DNA from: Zoogloea oleivorans
Lineage (GTDB): Bacteria; Pseudomonadota; Gammaproteobacteria; Burkholderiales; Rhodocyclaceae
Assembly (NCBI GenBank): GCA_030157785.1
Contig: JAOAUC010000078.1
Span: forward strand, 1-64,000
Direction of reading: 5' to 3'
DNA length: 64,000 bases
Numbering within the stretch: position 1 is the first letter of the stretch; the number at the start of each line of letters is the position of its first letter. A program made the translations under genes and the position numbers. Of the stretch, positions 27,145 through 35,737 are shown one piece after another. Below the pieces are notes generated by a model. That model was not told the DNA's origin and searched no databases. It saw only the letters and a list, made by a program, of their open reading frames with translations.

Positions 27145-27211
27145 GTAGGGGCGAATTCATTCGCCCGCAGAAGTCGATCAACGGACGAAGGGCGAATGAA
27201 TTCGCCCCTAC
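27145..27211. repeat. REP-like inverted repeat element, copy 1
   Basis: Two 22-base arms (27145-27166 and 27190-27211) are perfect reverse complements and begin GTAGGGGCGAATTC. They surround a 23-base centre. The element sits between nirJ and nirN. It is related to 44234-44302 by arm sequence (GTAGGGGCGA.TTCA.TCGCCC pattern) and by a GTTGATCGAC core in the centre, inverted relative to the other copy. In RNA it would form a long hairpin that could affect nirN expression. Confidence 0.8.
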
Positions 27212-27224
27212 GAGGAATCACGCG

Positions 27225-28787
27225 ATGAAACGCCTTTTCTCCACCCTGGCCCTGGCGACGCTGGCTCTCGGCAGCCTGACCGGCCCGGCCCGCGCCGACG
27301 CCCCGACGCTGTTCACCCAGCACTGCGCCAGCTGCCACGGCGCCAGCCGCCTCGGCGCCATGGGCCCGGCGCTGCTGCCGGAAAGCCTGGAACGCCTGAG
27401 GCGCAAGGACGCCGTCGCCACCATTCGCGACGGCCGCGCCGCCACCCAGATGCCGGCCTTCGGCGCCGTGCTGTCAGCCGCCGACATCGACAGCCTGGCC
27501 GAATGGGTTTACTCGCCGGTGACACCCGCCCCGAGCTGGAGCGAGGCCGACATCCGCGCCTCCCGCATCGAGCCCTTCCCCGCCGGCAGCCTGCCGGACG
27601 CCCGCCAGGGCGACGTGGCCAAGGCCGATCCGATGAACCTGTTCATCGTTGTCGAAGCGGGCGACCACCATGTCAGCGTGCTTGATGGCGACCGCATGGA
27701 ACGCATATTCCGCTTCCCGTCCCGCTACGCGCTGCACGGCGGGCCGAAGTTCACGCCGGACGGCCGCTACGTGTTCTTCGCCTCGCGCGACGGCTGGATC
27801 AGCAAGTTCGACATCTGGAACCTGAAGGTCGTCGCCGAAGTGCGCGCCGGCATCAACAGCCGCAACGCCGCGGTGTCCGGCGACGGGCGCTACGTGGCAG
27901 TCGCCAACTACCTGCCCGGCAATCTGGTGATCTTCGACGCGGACCTGAAACTGCTCAAAGTCATCGACGGACGCAACCTCAAGGGCGATGTCGGCTCGCG
28001 CATCTCGGCGGTGTACGACGCCTCCCCGCGCAAGAGCTTCGTGGTCGGCCTCAAGGATCTGCCGGAAATCTGGGAGGTGTCCTACGACCCGCAGGCCAAG
28101 CCCTTCTTCGACGGCTACGTGCACGACTACAAGATGGGCGAAGCCATCGCCACGCCGGGCTTCCTCAACCCCCGCCGCACCGAACTCGAAGAGCCCCTCG
28201 ACGACTTCTTCTTCACCCAGAGCTACGACAACGTGGTCGGCGCCTCCCGCGAGGGCCGCGGCCGGGTCGTCAATCTGGACGTGCGCCGCCCCATCGCCAG
28301 CCTCGATCTGCCCGGCATGCCCCACCTGGGCTCCGGCATTTCATGGCTGCGCGACGGCCACCGGGTGGTCGCCAGCACCAACCTGAAAGACGCAAACGTC
28401 AGCGTGATCGACATGCAGAACTGGCAGACCGTCGCCAGCATCCCGACCCTCGGCCCCGGCTTCTTTTTGCGCAGCCACGAGAAAAGCCCCTACGCCTGGG
28501 TCGACTCGATGATGAGCCCCACCGCGCGTGACACCCTGCAGGTGATCGACAAGCAAAAACTGGCCGTGGTGGCGCAGATCCGCCCCGAACCGGGCAAAAC
28601 CTTCGCCCACGTGGAATTCGACCGCTACGGCCGTTACGTGATCGCCAGCCTGATGGAAAAAGACGGCGCGCTGATCTTCCTGGACGCCAGCACCTTCAAG
28701 GAAATCAAACGCCTGCCCGCCAGCAAGCCCATCGGCAAGTACAACCTGTTCAACAAGATCCAGCGCTCGGAAGGCACCAGCCACTGA
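27225..28787 (+). CDS. nirN: NirN, cytochrome c/heme d1 dehydrogenase-type protein
   Basis: This 520-residue periplasmic protein has a signal peptide (about 1-24), a cytochrome c domain with CASCH (34-38) and an eight-bladed heme d1-type beta-propeller (about 120-520). The C-terminus ...KIQRSEGTSH and the overall layout fit NirN, which performs the final side-chain dehydrogenation of heme d1, better than the nitrite reductase NirS. Its substrate pathway links to nirJ upstream. An REP-like hairpin lies between the genes, so the two may be differentially expressed. A second d1-type protein such as NirF or NirS is not in the window. Confidence 0.85.
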   Translation: MKRLFSTLALATLALGSLTGPARADAPTLFTQHCASCHGASRLGAMGPALLPESLERLRRKDAVATIRDGRAATQMPAFGAVLSAADIDSLAEWVYSPVTPAPSWSEADIRASRIEPFPAGSLPDARQGDVAKADPMNLFIVVEAGDHHVSVLDGDRMERIFRFPSRYALHGGPKFTPDGRYVFFASRDGWISKFDIWNLKVVAEVRAGINSRNAAVSGDGRYVAVANYLPGNLVIFDADLKLLKVIDGRNLKGDVGSRISAVYDASPRKSFVVGLKDLPEIWEVSYDPQAKPFFDGYVHDYKMGEAIATPGFLNPRRTELEEPLDDFFFTQSYDNVVGASREGRGRVVNLDVRRPIASLDLPGMPHLGSGISWLRDGHRVVASTNLKDANVSVIDMQNWQTVASIPTLGPGFFLRSHEKSPYAWVDSMMSPTARDTLQVIDKQKLAVVAQIRPEPGKTFAHVEFDRYGRYVIASLMEKDGALIFLDASTFKEIKRLPASKPIGKYNLFNKIQRSEGTSH

Positions 28788-28797
28788 GCGTGCGCCC

Positions 28798-28818
28798 CGG
28801 CCGGAACAAAGCCGGCCG
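28798..28818. terminator. hairpin after nirN
   Basis: CGGCCGG-AACAAAG-CCGGCCG forms a 7-bp stem with a 7-base loop. It starts 10 bases after the nirN stop and ends just before the stop codon of the convergent gene at 28821. There is no U-tract. Confidence 0.45.
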
Positions 28819-28820
28819 CC

Positions 28821-29177
28821 TCAGCAGCCCAGCGCAATCCGTTTTTCGACGTAGGCCCGGCGGCGAAGGACGAGTTGCTCGGCGGAGGCCGGCGACTGGG
28901 GATGGAGCAGCGCCGCATCCACGCCCTGGATCACCTCCAGCAGCTCGGCGCAAAGGGCGGCCCTGGCGGTGGCGTCCTCGGTGCCATGCACTTCCAGGCG
29001 CTCCGGCGCAACCGTCAGGCCAGCCGGCGCCCTGGCAGGCGCAAGGGTCGGCTGATAGGGAAAAGGCCCTTCCGTGGCGGGCGTGGCTTCCCAGCCGCCG
29101 GTACGGTAGTGGTCGGACCAATAGGCGATTCCCGCCGCCAGCGCCAGGGCGACCAGCAGGGCAGAACCTTCCTTCAC
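28821..29177 (-). CDS. hypothetical membrane-anchored or secreted small protein
   Basis: This 118-residue protein is not recognised. It begins with a short hydrophobic segment (about 5-20, SALLVALALAAGIAYW) that could be a signal anchor. A proline/alanine-rich linker and a helical C-terminal half follow (CAELLEVIQGVDAAL through VEKRIALGC), with Cys at about 79 and at the last residue. It is convergent with nirN and divergent from the DUF2249 gene. Codon use matches its neighbours. Confidence 0.6.
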   Translation of the reverse strand: MKEGSALLVALALAAGIAYWSDHYRTGGWEATPATEGPFPYQPTLAPARAPAGLTVAPERLEVHGTEDATARAALCAELLEVIQGVDAALLHPQSPASAEQLVLRRRAYVEKRIALGC

Positions 29178-29261
29178 GATGATGTCTCATTCGGCATGGG
29201 GCGGAATTTATCACCCATTCCAGGCCACCGCATGCGACCTGCGCCACATCGCCGCGCGCCC

Positions 29262-29275
29262 TTGACCCGGCTCAA
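29262..29275 (+). promoter_or_regulatory. FNR/DNR-type box upstream of DUF2249 gene
   Basis: TTGAC-CCGG-CTCAA is a symmetric FNR-family half-site pair (flanked as CCTTGA...TCAAGG). It matches the TTGAT-N4-ATCAA consensus at eight of ten positions, 73 bases before the ATG. It is the second such box in this denitrification cluster. The -10 is not clear. Confidence 0.5.
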
Positions 29276-29348
29276 GGGCGACGGCCTCTGCTTCGGTCAA
29301 TCTGGCACGTCCCCGCCGGCGTCTGCCCAACCACCCGAGACCCTTCCC

Positions 29349-29588
29349 ATGACCGAAACTTCCGCGCCCGTGATTGTCGATGCCCGCGGCCTGATGCCGC
29401 CGGAACCCCTCAACCTGACCCTTGAAGCCCTCGACACGCTGCCGCCAGACGGCGAGGTGATCCTGCTGATCTACCGGGAGCCGACGCCCCTTTACGACAT
29501 CCTGCGTCGCAACGGCTACAGCCATCGCACGGAGAGCAACAGCGATGGCGAATTTCTCATCCACATCCGTCACGCAGCAGCCGCCTAG
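29349..29588 (+). CDS. DUF2249 (TusA-like fold) protein
   Basis: This 79-residue protein fits the DUF2249 family: VDARGLMPPEPLNLTLEALDTLP, then VILLIYREPTPLYDIL and a C-terminal strand with IHIRH. Small DUF2249 proteins often occur with nitrite/NO reductase genes in denitrifiers, but their biochemical role is not settled. The usual Cys-Pro of TusA is replaced here by Met-Pro (LMPPEP), so sulfur transfer is not expected. The start at 29349 is the only ATG that gives a family-sized protein. It is preceded by an FNR/DNR-like box. Confidence 0.8.
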   Translation: MTETSAPVIVDARGLMPPEPLNLTLEALDTLPPDGEVILLIYREPTPLYDILRRNGYSHRTESNSDGEFLIHIRHAAAA

Positions 29589-29595
29589 GCGGCTG
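29578..29595. terminator. perfect palindrome over the DUF2249 stop codon
   Basis: CAGCCGCCTAGGCGGCTG is an 18-bp perfect palindrome covering the stop codon at 29586-29588. It lies between the convergent DUF2249 and Crp/Fnr genes and may form a cruciform or a stem for bidirectional termination. Confidence 0.4.
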
Positions 29596-29607
29596 ACCGG
29601 CGGCCCA

Positions 29608-30300
29608 TCAATCGTGTTCGGCGAGGCGGGCCGCGTCGTGGATGAGAATGTGCTTGCCCTGGACCGAGATCAGGCCGGCACCGGACAGTTCGTGGAAGAT
29701 CCGCGACAGGGTTTCCGGCGTCAGGCTCAGGCGCGAGGCAATGACCTGTTTGCTGGTCGGCAACTCGACGGCGTGTTCGCCCTTGGGTGCGCAGGGCACG
29801 CTCTCGGCCAGTTGCAGCAGGTAACCGATGACCCGCTGGGTGGACGAGCGGAGCGCATAAGATTCGACATCCCGCACCATGGTGTGCAGGCGGATCGACA
29901 TGCCCGCCAGCAGCTTGCGGGCAAAGCGCGCATCCTGCTCGATCTGGCCGAACACCGCGGCCGAACCGATATGCAGCACCAGCGTGTCGGCCAGCGCTTC
30001 CCCCAGAACCGGGTAGGGCTGATCGAGAAACATCACCGCCTCACCAAAGCTCTGCAGCGGCCCGAGAATCTCCACCACCTTTTCGTTGCCCTGGGCCGAG
30101 GTGAAGGCCAGCTTGATCTGGCCCCACACGACCAGAAAGAAACCCTTGGGCTGATCGCCACGCTGGAACAGGCGGTCACCTTTCTGCAGGCGACGTTCCC
30201 GGGTGGCCGCGGCCATCACGGTCAGATCCTCCGGGGACAGGGCGCTAAACAGGGGCATGCGGCTCAACAGGCCGGGGATATCGATCTTCTCGGTGCTCAT
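29608..30300 (-). CDS. Crp/Fnr-family transcriptional regulator, Dnr-like
   Basis: This 230-residue regulator has a cyclic-nucleotide-binding-type beta barrel (about 12-125; PLFSALSPEDL, FQRGDQPKGFFLVVWGQIKL), a long dimerisation helix (about 128-155) and a winged helix-turn-helix (LPTSKQVIASRLSLTPETLSRIFHEL). It lacks the N-terminal cysteine cluster of oxygen-sensing FNR, which fits the NO-responsive Dnr/NnrR class. The HTH residues (LTPETLSR) are of the type that reads TTGAT half-sites. The start at 30300 is chosen because the extra 24 upstream residues show no family similarity. It is divergent from nnrS and close to nirJ/nirN, so nitrite or NO response is likely. Confidence 0.85.
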   Translation of the reverse strand: MSTEKIDIPGLLSRMPLFSALSPEDLTVMAAATRERRLQKGDRLFQRGDQPKGFFLVVWGQIKLAFTSAQGNEKVVEILGPLQSFGEAVMFLDQPYPVLGEALADTLVLHIGSAAVFGQIEQDARFARKLLAGMSIRLHTMVRDVESYALRSSTQRVIGYLLQLAESVPCAPKGEHAVELPTSKQVIASRLSLTPETLSRIFHELSGAGLISVQGKHILIHDAARLAEHD

Positions 30301-30391
30301 GGCGCTGACTCTCAACTCGGGCGACGTGCCGTGCTGGATTCTAACCCTCTCCGCGCCCCCCGAACCTTTCACGAAAGCCTCTTACCCCTTT

Positions 30392-31666
30392 ATGGTTAAG
30401 CACGCTCCGATCCAGCTCAAGCCGGCCTCGGCCAACCCGAAAGCCGCCGACACGCCGCCCCTGTCCCGTAGCGCGATCCTCTTTGCCGCCCCCCACCGGC
30501 CGATGTTCCTGGCCGGCGCCGTGCAGACCGTGCTGGCCTTCATCCCTTGGCTGTGGGAACTCCTCGCCCGTACCGGCCTGGTTAGCGGGCCGGCATGGCC
30601 GTGGCCGCCGGGCTGGGTGCATGGCCTGTGGGCAGCCTACGGAATCTTCCCGTTCTTCGTGTTCGGCTTCCTGCTGACGGCCATGCCGCGCTGGCAGGGC
30701 CTGCCCGACACGCCGGGCAACGCGGCACGGTGGCCCTGGCTGCTGCTGATCGGTGGCTGGCTGGTTTTCGATGCCGGGCTGCTGATCACCCACCCGGCCC
30801 TGCGTATCGCCGGCCTCGCACTGGTGCTGGCCGGCTGGCTGCTGGCCCTGCGCCTGCTGCACCCGGTGGCCTTCAAGCCCGGCGCCGGGCGTCAGCATCC
30901 GGCCACCGCCTGGCTGGCCCTGGCAGCCGGTGCGCTAGGCCTCGTCGCCTGGCTTGGCTTTGCTGTCACCGGCGATGCGCGGCTGGCCAGGACCGGCATC
31001 GCCATCGGCCTGTGGTGGCTGCTCGCCCCGCTGTTCATGGTGGTCAGCCATCGGATGATTCCCTTCTTCTCGGCCTCGGCGCTGCCCAAGTACGAGCCCG
31101 TGCGACCCGACTGGGCGCTGTACGTGCTCGTAGGCGCCAGCGCCATGCATGGCCTGCTGGCCATCGCAGACCTCGGCACCTGGACCTGGCCGACCGATCT
31201 GGCCGCCGCCGGCACCGCCTTCTGGCTGAGCTGGAAGTGGCAGTTCCGGCGCAGCTTTGCCGTGCGTCTGCTGGCCATGCTGCACATCGGCTTCCTGTGG
31301 CTGGGCATTGCCTGGCTGCTTGCAGGGGTGCAGGGCCTGCTGCATGCGGCCGGTATCGAAACGCTTGGCCTGGCGCCACTGCACGCCATGGCGGTGGGCT
31401 TCTTCGCCACCATGACACTGGCGATGGTGTCCCGCGTCACCCTGGGCCATTCCGGCCGGCCGCTGGTGGCCGACAGCCTCACGTGGCGCTTGGCCCTCGG
31501 CCTGCATGCGGTGGCGGCGCTGCGCGTGCTGGCCGACATCGTACCGGCCGCCCATGCGGTGCTGCTGGTCATCGCCGGCGCCGGCTGGCTGGCAGTGTTT
31601 GTGCCGTGGATGATCCGCCTCGTGCCGATCTACCTGTCGCGACGGGCCGACGGTCGGCCGGGCTGA
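30392..31666 (+). CDS. nnrS: NnrS family membrane protein
   Basis: This 424-residue polytopic inner-membrane protein has about 12 predicted helices. It contains NnrS family motifs: APHRPMFLAGAVQ near the N-terminus, GFLLTAMPRW (loop after helix 2), VVSHRMIPFFS and HAMAVGFFATMTLAMVSRVTLGHSGRPL. NnrS is a heme- and copper-containing protein that helps cells tolerate nitric oxide and is usually regulated by NnrR/Dnr. It is divergent from the Dnr-like gene with a 91-base spacer, in which I found no clear FNR box. The start at ATG 30392 avoids an unsupported upstream extension. Confidence 0.9.
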   Translation: MVKHAPIQLKPASANPKAADTPPLSRSAILFAAPHRPMFLAGAVQTVLAFIPWLWELLARTGLVSGPAWPWPPGWVHGLWAAYGIFPFFVFGFLLTAMPRWQGLPDTPGNAARWPWLLLIGGWLVFDAGLLITHPALRIAGLALVLAGWLLALRLLHPVAFKPGAGRQHPATAWLALAAGALGLVAWLGFAVTGDARLARTGIAIGLWWLLAPLFMVVSHRMIPFFSASALPKYEPVRPDWALYVLVGASAMHGLLAIADLGTWTWPTDLAAAGTAFWLSWKWQFRRSFAVRLLAMLHIGFLWLGIAWLLAGVQGLLHAAGIETLGLAPLHAMAVGFFATMTLAMVSRVTLGHSGRPLVADSLTWRLALGLHAVAALRVLADIVPAAHAVLLVIAGAGWLAVFVPWMIRLVPIYLSRRADGRPG

Positions 31667-31796
31667 AACCATGAAATATTCCCGCATCGGCAGCATTTGA
31701 TGACCCTGGGCGTCAGGGCTTCAGGACTTCCTGCCTTAATGCAACGGGATCCCGCAGGCGATCATCACGGAAAACCGCATTTGCCCAATTGCCAGG

Positions 31797-34700
31797 ATGA
31801 CGCCAGATCGCCCCCCCATGGAACTCTCGAACAAGCCAGCCCCCCGCCTGTCGCCGGACTGCACCCTGTTCGAAGCCCTGTCGTGCCTGCTGACTCAGGG
31901 CCTGCCGTCCATTCCGGTGGGTGACGACGGCGCCACCCAGCGCTTCCTCAGCACAGCAGTCCTGGTAAAAGCCTGGCAGACCGGCACACCCGGCGAAACG
32001 CCCATCTCCAGCCTCGAACTGGATACCGCCGCCAACCTCCCCGCCGAAACACCGGGCGCGGACAGCCTGATCAACGGCCTGCCCCTGCTGCTGTGGCTGA
32101 AAGACCGGGACGGTCGCTTCCTGATCGTCAATCGCAGCTTCGCCGAATCCTGCAGCCACAGCTCGCCCCAGTCCCTGATCGGCAAGACCGACCTGGACCT
32201 GTGGCCGCAAGAACAGGCTGAAGCTTACCGGGCCGAGGACGCCGAAGTGCTCGCCACCGGCCGCCCGCGCACCGCCATCGAGCAGATCATCGATCGTGGC
32301 ACGCCCACCTGGTTCGAAACCTTCAAGGCACCCGTGCGCTGCAGCGACGGGCAGATCGTCGGCACCCTTGGCTTCGCCTGCGACATCAGCGAGCGGATGC
32401 ACCAGCAAACCGTCGCCGAGCGCACCCAGAAACAGCTGGCCTACGTGCTGGCGAGCATAGGCGAAGGCGTATGGGACTGGGATCTGGCCACCGACCAGGT
32501 CACCTACAACCCGCGCTGGCGCCGAATGCTCGGTCTCGACGGCACATCCCTGAGCCACCCCGCCGCCAGCTTCCTGCCCCGTGTTCATGACGACGAGCGC
32601 GCCCAGGTCGCCGCAGCCATCAACACCTGCCTCGGCGGCGGCGGCCACTACCACGCCGAATACCGCATCCGCCACGCCGACGGCCATTACCTGTGGGTGC
32701 GCGATCAAGGCAGCGTGGTCGAATACGACACACACGGCCAGCCCTTGCGCATGGTCGGCAGCACCGCCGATATCAGTGCCGCCCGCAGCTCCGCCCTGGC
32801 CCTGCAGGAAAGCCAGAGCCGCTACCAGCAGGTCTTCGACAACGTGCGCGAGGTGATCTTCCAGACCGACACCACGGGCAACTGGCTGCTCCTCAACCCG
32901 GCGTGGAGCGAGATCACCGGCTTTTCCGTCGCTGCCGCCCTTGGCCGCAACTTCGGCGATTACCTCCACCCGGACGACCGCGCCTCCAAGTACCGGGCCT
33001 TCAAGCCCCTCATCGCCCGCACCCGCGACCACTGCAGCGCCACCCTGCGCCTGCTGTGCCAGGACGGCAGCTACCGCTGGGTGGATATCTTCATCCGCGC
33101 CCTGGTCGACCAGCAGGGCGAGCTGACCGGCACCTCCGGCACCCTCCACGACGTCACCGCCCGGGTCGCCGCCGAAGACTACCTGCGCCTCACCGCCAGC
33201 GTCTTCCGCCATGCCCACGAGAGCATCATCATCACCGACCCGGAAGCCCGCATCCTGGAAGTGAACGACAGCTTCTGCGCGCAAACCGGCTACACCCGGG
33301 ACGAGGCCATCGGGCAGAGCACCCGCCTACTCCGCTCCGGACTGCACGAAGCCGACTTCTACGCCCAAATGTGGGCCGAACTGCAGGAAAAGGGTGTCTG
33401 GCAGGGCGAAACCTGGAATCGCAAAAGGAACGGCGAACTCTACGCCCAGCTCGGCAACATCTCGGCGGTGCGCAATGAAGCGGGTCAGACCACCCACTAC
33501 GTCGGGCTGTTTTCCGACATCACCGAGATCAAGGAAAGCCAGCGCCACCTCGAGCACATGGCCTACCACGACGCGCTGACCCAGCTGCCCAACCGCAGCC
33601 TGCTCGCCGACCGCATGCGCATGGCCCTCGCCCAGGCCGAGCGCAACGGCACGCTGGCCGCCGTCGCCTACCTCGACCTCGACGGCTTCAAGCCGGTGAA
33701 CGACACCCATGGCCACGATGTGGGTGATCTGCTGCTGGTCGAAATCGCCCGCCGCCTGCAGGCCTCCACCCGTGCTGGCGATACCGTGGCGCGGCTTGGC
33801 GGCGACGAGTTTGCGCTGATCTACAACGGCCTCGAGCACAGCGATGAGTGCGAACAGGTTTTCGATCGCCTGCTCGCCAGCATCGCCACTCCGGTGATCA
33901 TCGACGACCGTGAGATCCGCGTTACCGCCAGCATCGGCGTGACCCTCTGCCCCCTCGACGGCTCCATTCCCGAAACCCTGTTGCGCCATGCCGACCAGGC
34001 CATGTATCTGGCCAAGCAGGCCGGCCGCAACCGCTTCCACCTGTTCAACCCGGAACGCGACCGCCAACTGCGCGCCCACCGCGACGCCCAGACCCGCATC
34101 GAATCGGCCCTCTACGACGGCGAGCTGGAGCTCCACTACCAGCCCAAGATGGATACCCGCCTGAACAGCCTGATCGGCGTCGAAGCGCTGATCCGCTGGA
34201 AGCACCCGACCCTCGGCCTGCGCCTGCCGGGCGACTTCCTGCCCATGCTCAACGAATCCCGCTTCGAGATCGAGCTCGGCAACTGGATCCTCGCCACCGC
34301 CGTAGCCCAGCTCGACACCTGGCGTGCCGCCGGCTTCGGCACCGCCATGAGCGTCAACATCTCGGCCCGTCACCTGGCCCACCCGGACTTCGTCCCCCAC
34401 CTGCGCAAGGTCCTCGACGCCCATCCGGATCTCGATCCCGGCCTGCTGCAGCTCGAAGTGCTCGAAACCGCCACCCTCGGCGACATCAAGCGCATCGCCG
34501 CCATCATGGCGGCCTGCAACGCGATGGGCGTCAGCTTCGCCATCGACGACTTCGGCATCGGCCACGGGGCCGTCAACAGCCTGCGCAGCCTGCCGGTGCG
34601 GAGCATCAAGATCGACCGCTCCTTCATCCACAACATGCTTGACGACGACGACGACCTGGCCACCGTGCAAAGCGTCATCGGGCTGGCCACGGCCTTCCAC

Positions 34701-34853
34701 CGGGAAGTCATTGCCGAAGGCGTCGAAACACCGCGCCACCGCCAGGCCCTGCTCAAACTGGGCTGCCACCTGGCCCAGGGCCACGGCATCGCCCGCCCCA
34801 TGTCGGCCGCCCGCATGCAGGTGTGGATGCAGGAACACCCGCCCCGCCACTAA
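31797..34853 (+). CDS. multi-PAS GGDEF-EAL cyclic-di-GMP signalling protein
   Basis: This 1,018-residue cytosolic-looking protein (no clear membrane segment) has an N-terminal ~80-residue region, then about four PAS/PAC domains (about 90-580; motifs such as LWLKDRDGRFLIVN, YHAEYRIRHADGHYLWVRD, and ITDPEARILEVNDSF). A GGDEF domain follows (about 590-750; GGDEF at 668-672), then an EAL domain (about 770-1010; EAL at 796-798, DDFGIGHG, KIDRSF, AEGVET). Both catalytic signatures are intact, so it may be bifunctional or have one dominant activity. An alternative ATG at 31818 would remove seven residues. It could influence the adhesin system, but no linkage is shown. Confidence 0.9.
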   Translation: MTPDRPPMELSNKPAPRLSPDCTLFEALSCLLTQGLPSIPVGDDGATQRFLSTAVLVKAWQTGTPGETPISSLELDTAANLPAETPGADSLINGLPLLLWLKDRDGRFLIVNRSFAESCSHSSPQSLIGKTDLDLWPQEQAEAYRAEDAEVLATGRPRTAIEQIIDRGTPTWFETFKAPVRCSDGQIVGTLGFACDISERMHQQTVAERTQKQLAYVLASIGEGVWDWDLATDQVTYNPRWRRMLGLDGTSLSHPAASFLPRVHDDERAQVAAAINTCLGGGGHYHAEYRIRHADGHYLWVRDQGSVVEYDTHGQPLRMVGSTADISAARSSALALQESQSRYQQVFDNVREVIFQTDTTGNWLLLNPAWSEITGFSVAAALGRNFGDYLHPDDRASKYRAFKPLIARTRDHCSATLRLLCQDGSYRWVDIFIRALVDQQGELTGTSGTLHDVTARVAAEDYLRLTASVFRHAHESIIITDPEARILEVNDSFCAQTGYTRDEAIGQSTRLLRSGLHEADFYAQMWAELQEKGVWQGETWNRKRNGELYAQLGNISAVRNEAGQTTHYVGLFSDITEIKESQRHLEHMAYHDALTQLPNRSLLADRMRMALAQAERNGTLAAVAYLDLDGFKPVNDTHGHDVGDLLLVEIARRLQASTRAGDTVARLGGDEFALIYNGLEHSDECEQVFDRLLASIATPVIIDDREIRVTASIGVTLCPLDGSIPETLLRHADQAMYLAKQAGRNRFHLFNPERDRQLRAHRDAQTRIESALYDGELELHYQPKMDTRLNSLIGVEALIRWKHPTLGLRLPGDFLPMLNESRFEIELGNWILATAVAQLDTWRAAGFGTAMSVNISARHLAHPDFVPHLRKVLDAHPDLDPGLLQLEVLETATLGDIKRIAAIMAACNAMGVSFAIDDFGIGHGAVNSLRSLPVRSIKIDRSFIHNMLDDDDDLATVQSVIGLATAFHREVIAEGVETPRHRQALLKLGCHLAQGHGIARPMSAARMQVWMQEHPPRH

Positions 34854-34972
34854 GCGGCGGAGCCCACCGAGCTCCCGCAGTGCACTATTCCAGACCGATT
34901 TCGTGCGACCATGCGCGACGCGATCCCGTCTGAAGGCGGATCGCGCTCCCTGCCACAACCGCATAATTGATC

Positions 34973-35737
34973 ATGGAATTCCTGACTGACCCGCAACTGC
35001 TGATCGCCTTCTTCACCCTCACCGCGCTGGAACTGGTGCTGGGTATCGACAACGTGATCTTCATCTCCATCCTGGTGGACAAGCTGCCCCCGGAAAAGCG
35101 CGCCTTCGCCCGCCGCCTCGGCCTGTTCCTCGCCATGTTCATGCGCATCGGCCTCTTGATGGTTCTGTCGTGGATGGCGGGCCTCACCGAACCGCTGGTC
35201 ACCGTGCTTGAGCACGGTTTTTCAGGTCGCGACCTGATTCTCCTCGGCGGTGGTCTGTTCCTGGTGTGGAAGAGCACCCAGGAAGTGCACCAGTTGATGG
35301 AGGGTGAAGAGGGCGAAGCCTCCAGCGCCGTGAAAGCCACTTTCACGGCCGTGATTTTCCAGATCATCCTGATCGACATCGTGTTCTCGCTGGACTCGAT
35401 CATCACGGCCATCGGTATGGTCAATAACCTGCAGGTGATGATCGCCGCGGTGGTCGCTTCGGTAGGCCTGATGATGCTGGCCTCCGCCCCCATCGGCGAG
35501 TTCGTGTCGCGTCACCCGACGGTCAAGATGCTGGCCCTGTCCTTCCTGCTGGTGATCGGCGTGGTGCTGATCGCCGATGCCTTCGGCAATCACGTGCCCA
35601 AGGGCTACATCTACTCGGCGATGGCCTTCTCGGTACTGGTCGAAATGCTCAACCTGCGCATGCGCACCAAGCACGCCAAAAAGGCCGAACCGGTCAAGCT
35701 TCACGAGCCCTACGTGCGCGAGGGCAACCAGCAGTGA
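34973..35737 (+). CDS. TerC-family integral membrane protein (YgdQ-like)
   Basis: This 254-residue polytopic membrane protein closely follows E. coli YgdQ: N-terminal LTALELVLGIDNVIF, RDLILLGGGLFLVWK, IILIDIVFSLDSIITAIG, ERHP-type SRHPTVKMLALSFL and HVPKGYIYSAMAFSVLVE. The two acidic motifs GIDN and SLDS are the presumed metal-interacting residues of the TerC family, some of whose members export Mn2+. Its actual substrate is unknown. The ATG at 34973 is preferred to a TTG two codons upstream. Its stop overlaps the next start (GTGA), so it is coupled to srkA. Confidence 0.85.
   Translation: MEFLTDPQLLIAFFTLTALELVLGIDNVIFISILVDKLPPEKRAFARRLGLFLAMFMRIGLLMVLSWMAGLTEPLVTVLEHGFSGRDLILLGGGLFLVWKSTQEVHQLMEGEEGEASSAVKATFTAVIFQIILIDIVFSLDSIITAIGMVNNLQVMIAAVVASVGLMMLASAPIGEFVSRHPTVKMLALSFLLVIGVVLIADAFGNHVPKGYIYSAMAFSVLVEMLNLRMRTKHAKKAEPVKLHEPYVREGNQQ

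Noticed and set aside
27225-28787. Nitrite reductase NirS
   Set aside because: The cytochrome c/d1 layout is shared, but the C-terminus (RSEGTSH) and the context with nirJ fit NirN better.
30301-30391. FNR box between the Dnr-like gene and nnrS
   Set aside because: No TTGAN-N6-TCAA-type sequence is present in the gap.
34854-34972. yybP-ykoY (manganese) riboswitch before the TerC-family gene
   Set aside because: The 119-base gap contains one GCGATCC/GGATCGC stem (34919-34943) but not the conserved loop sequences of that riboswitch.
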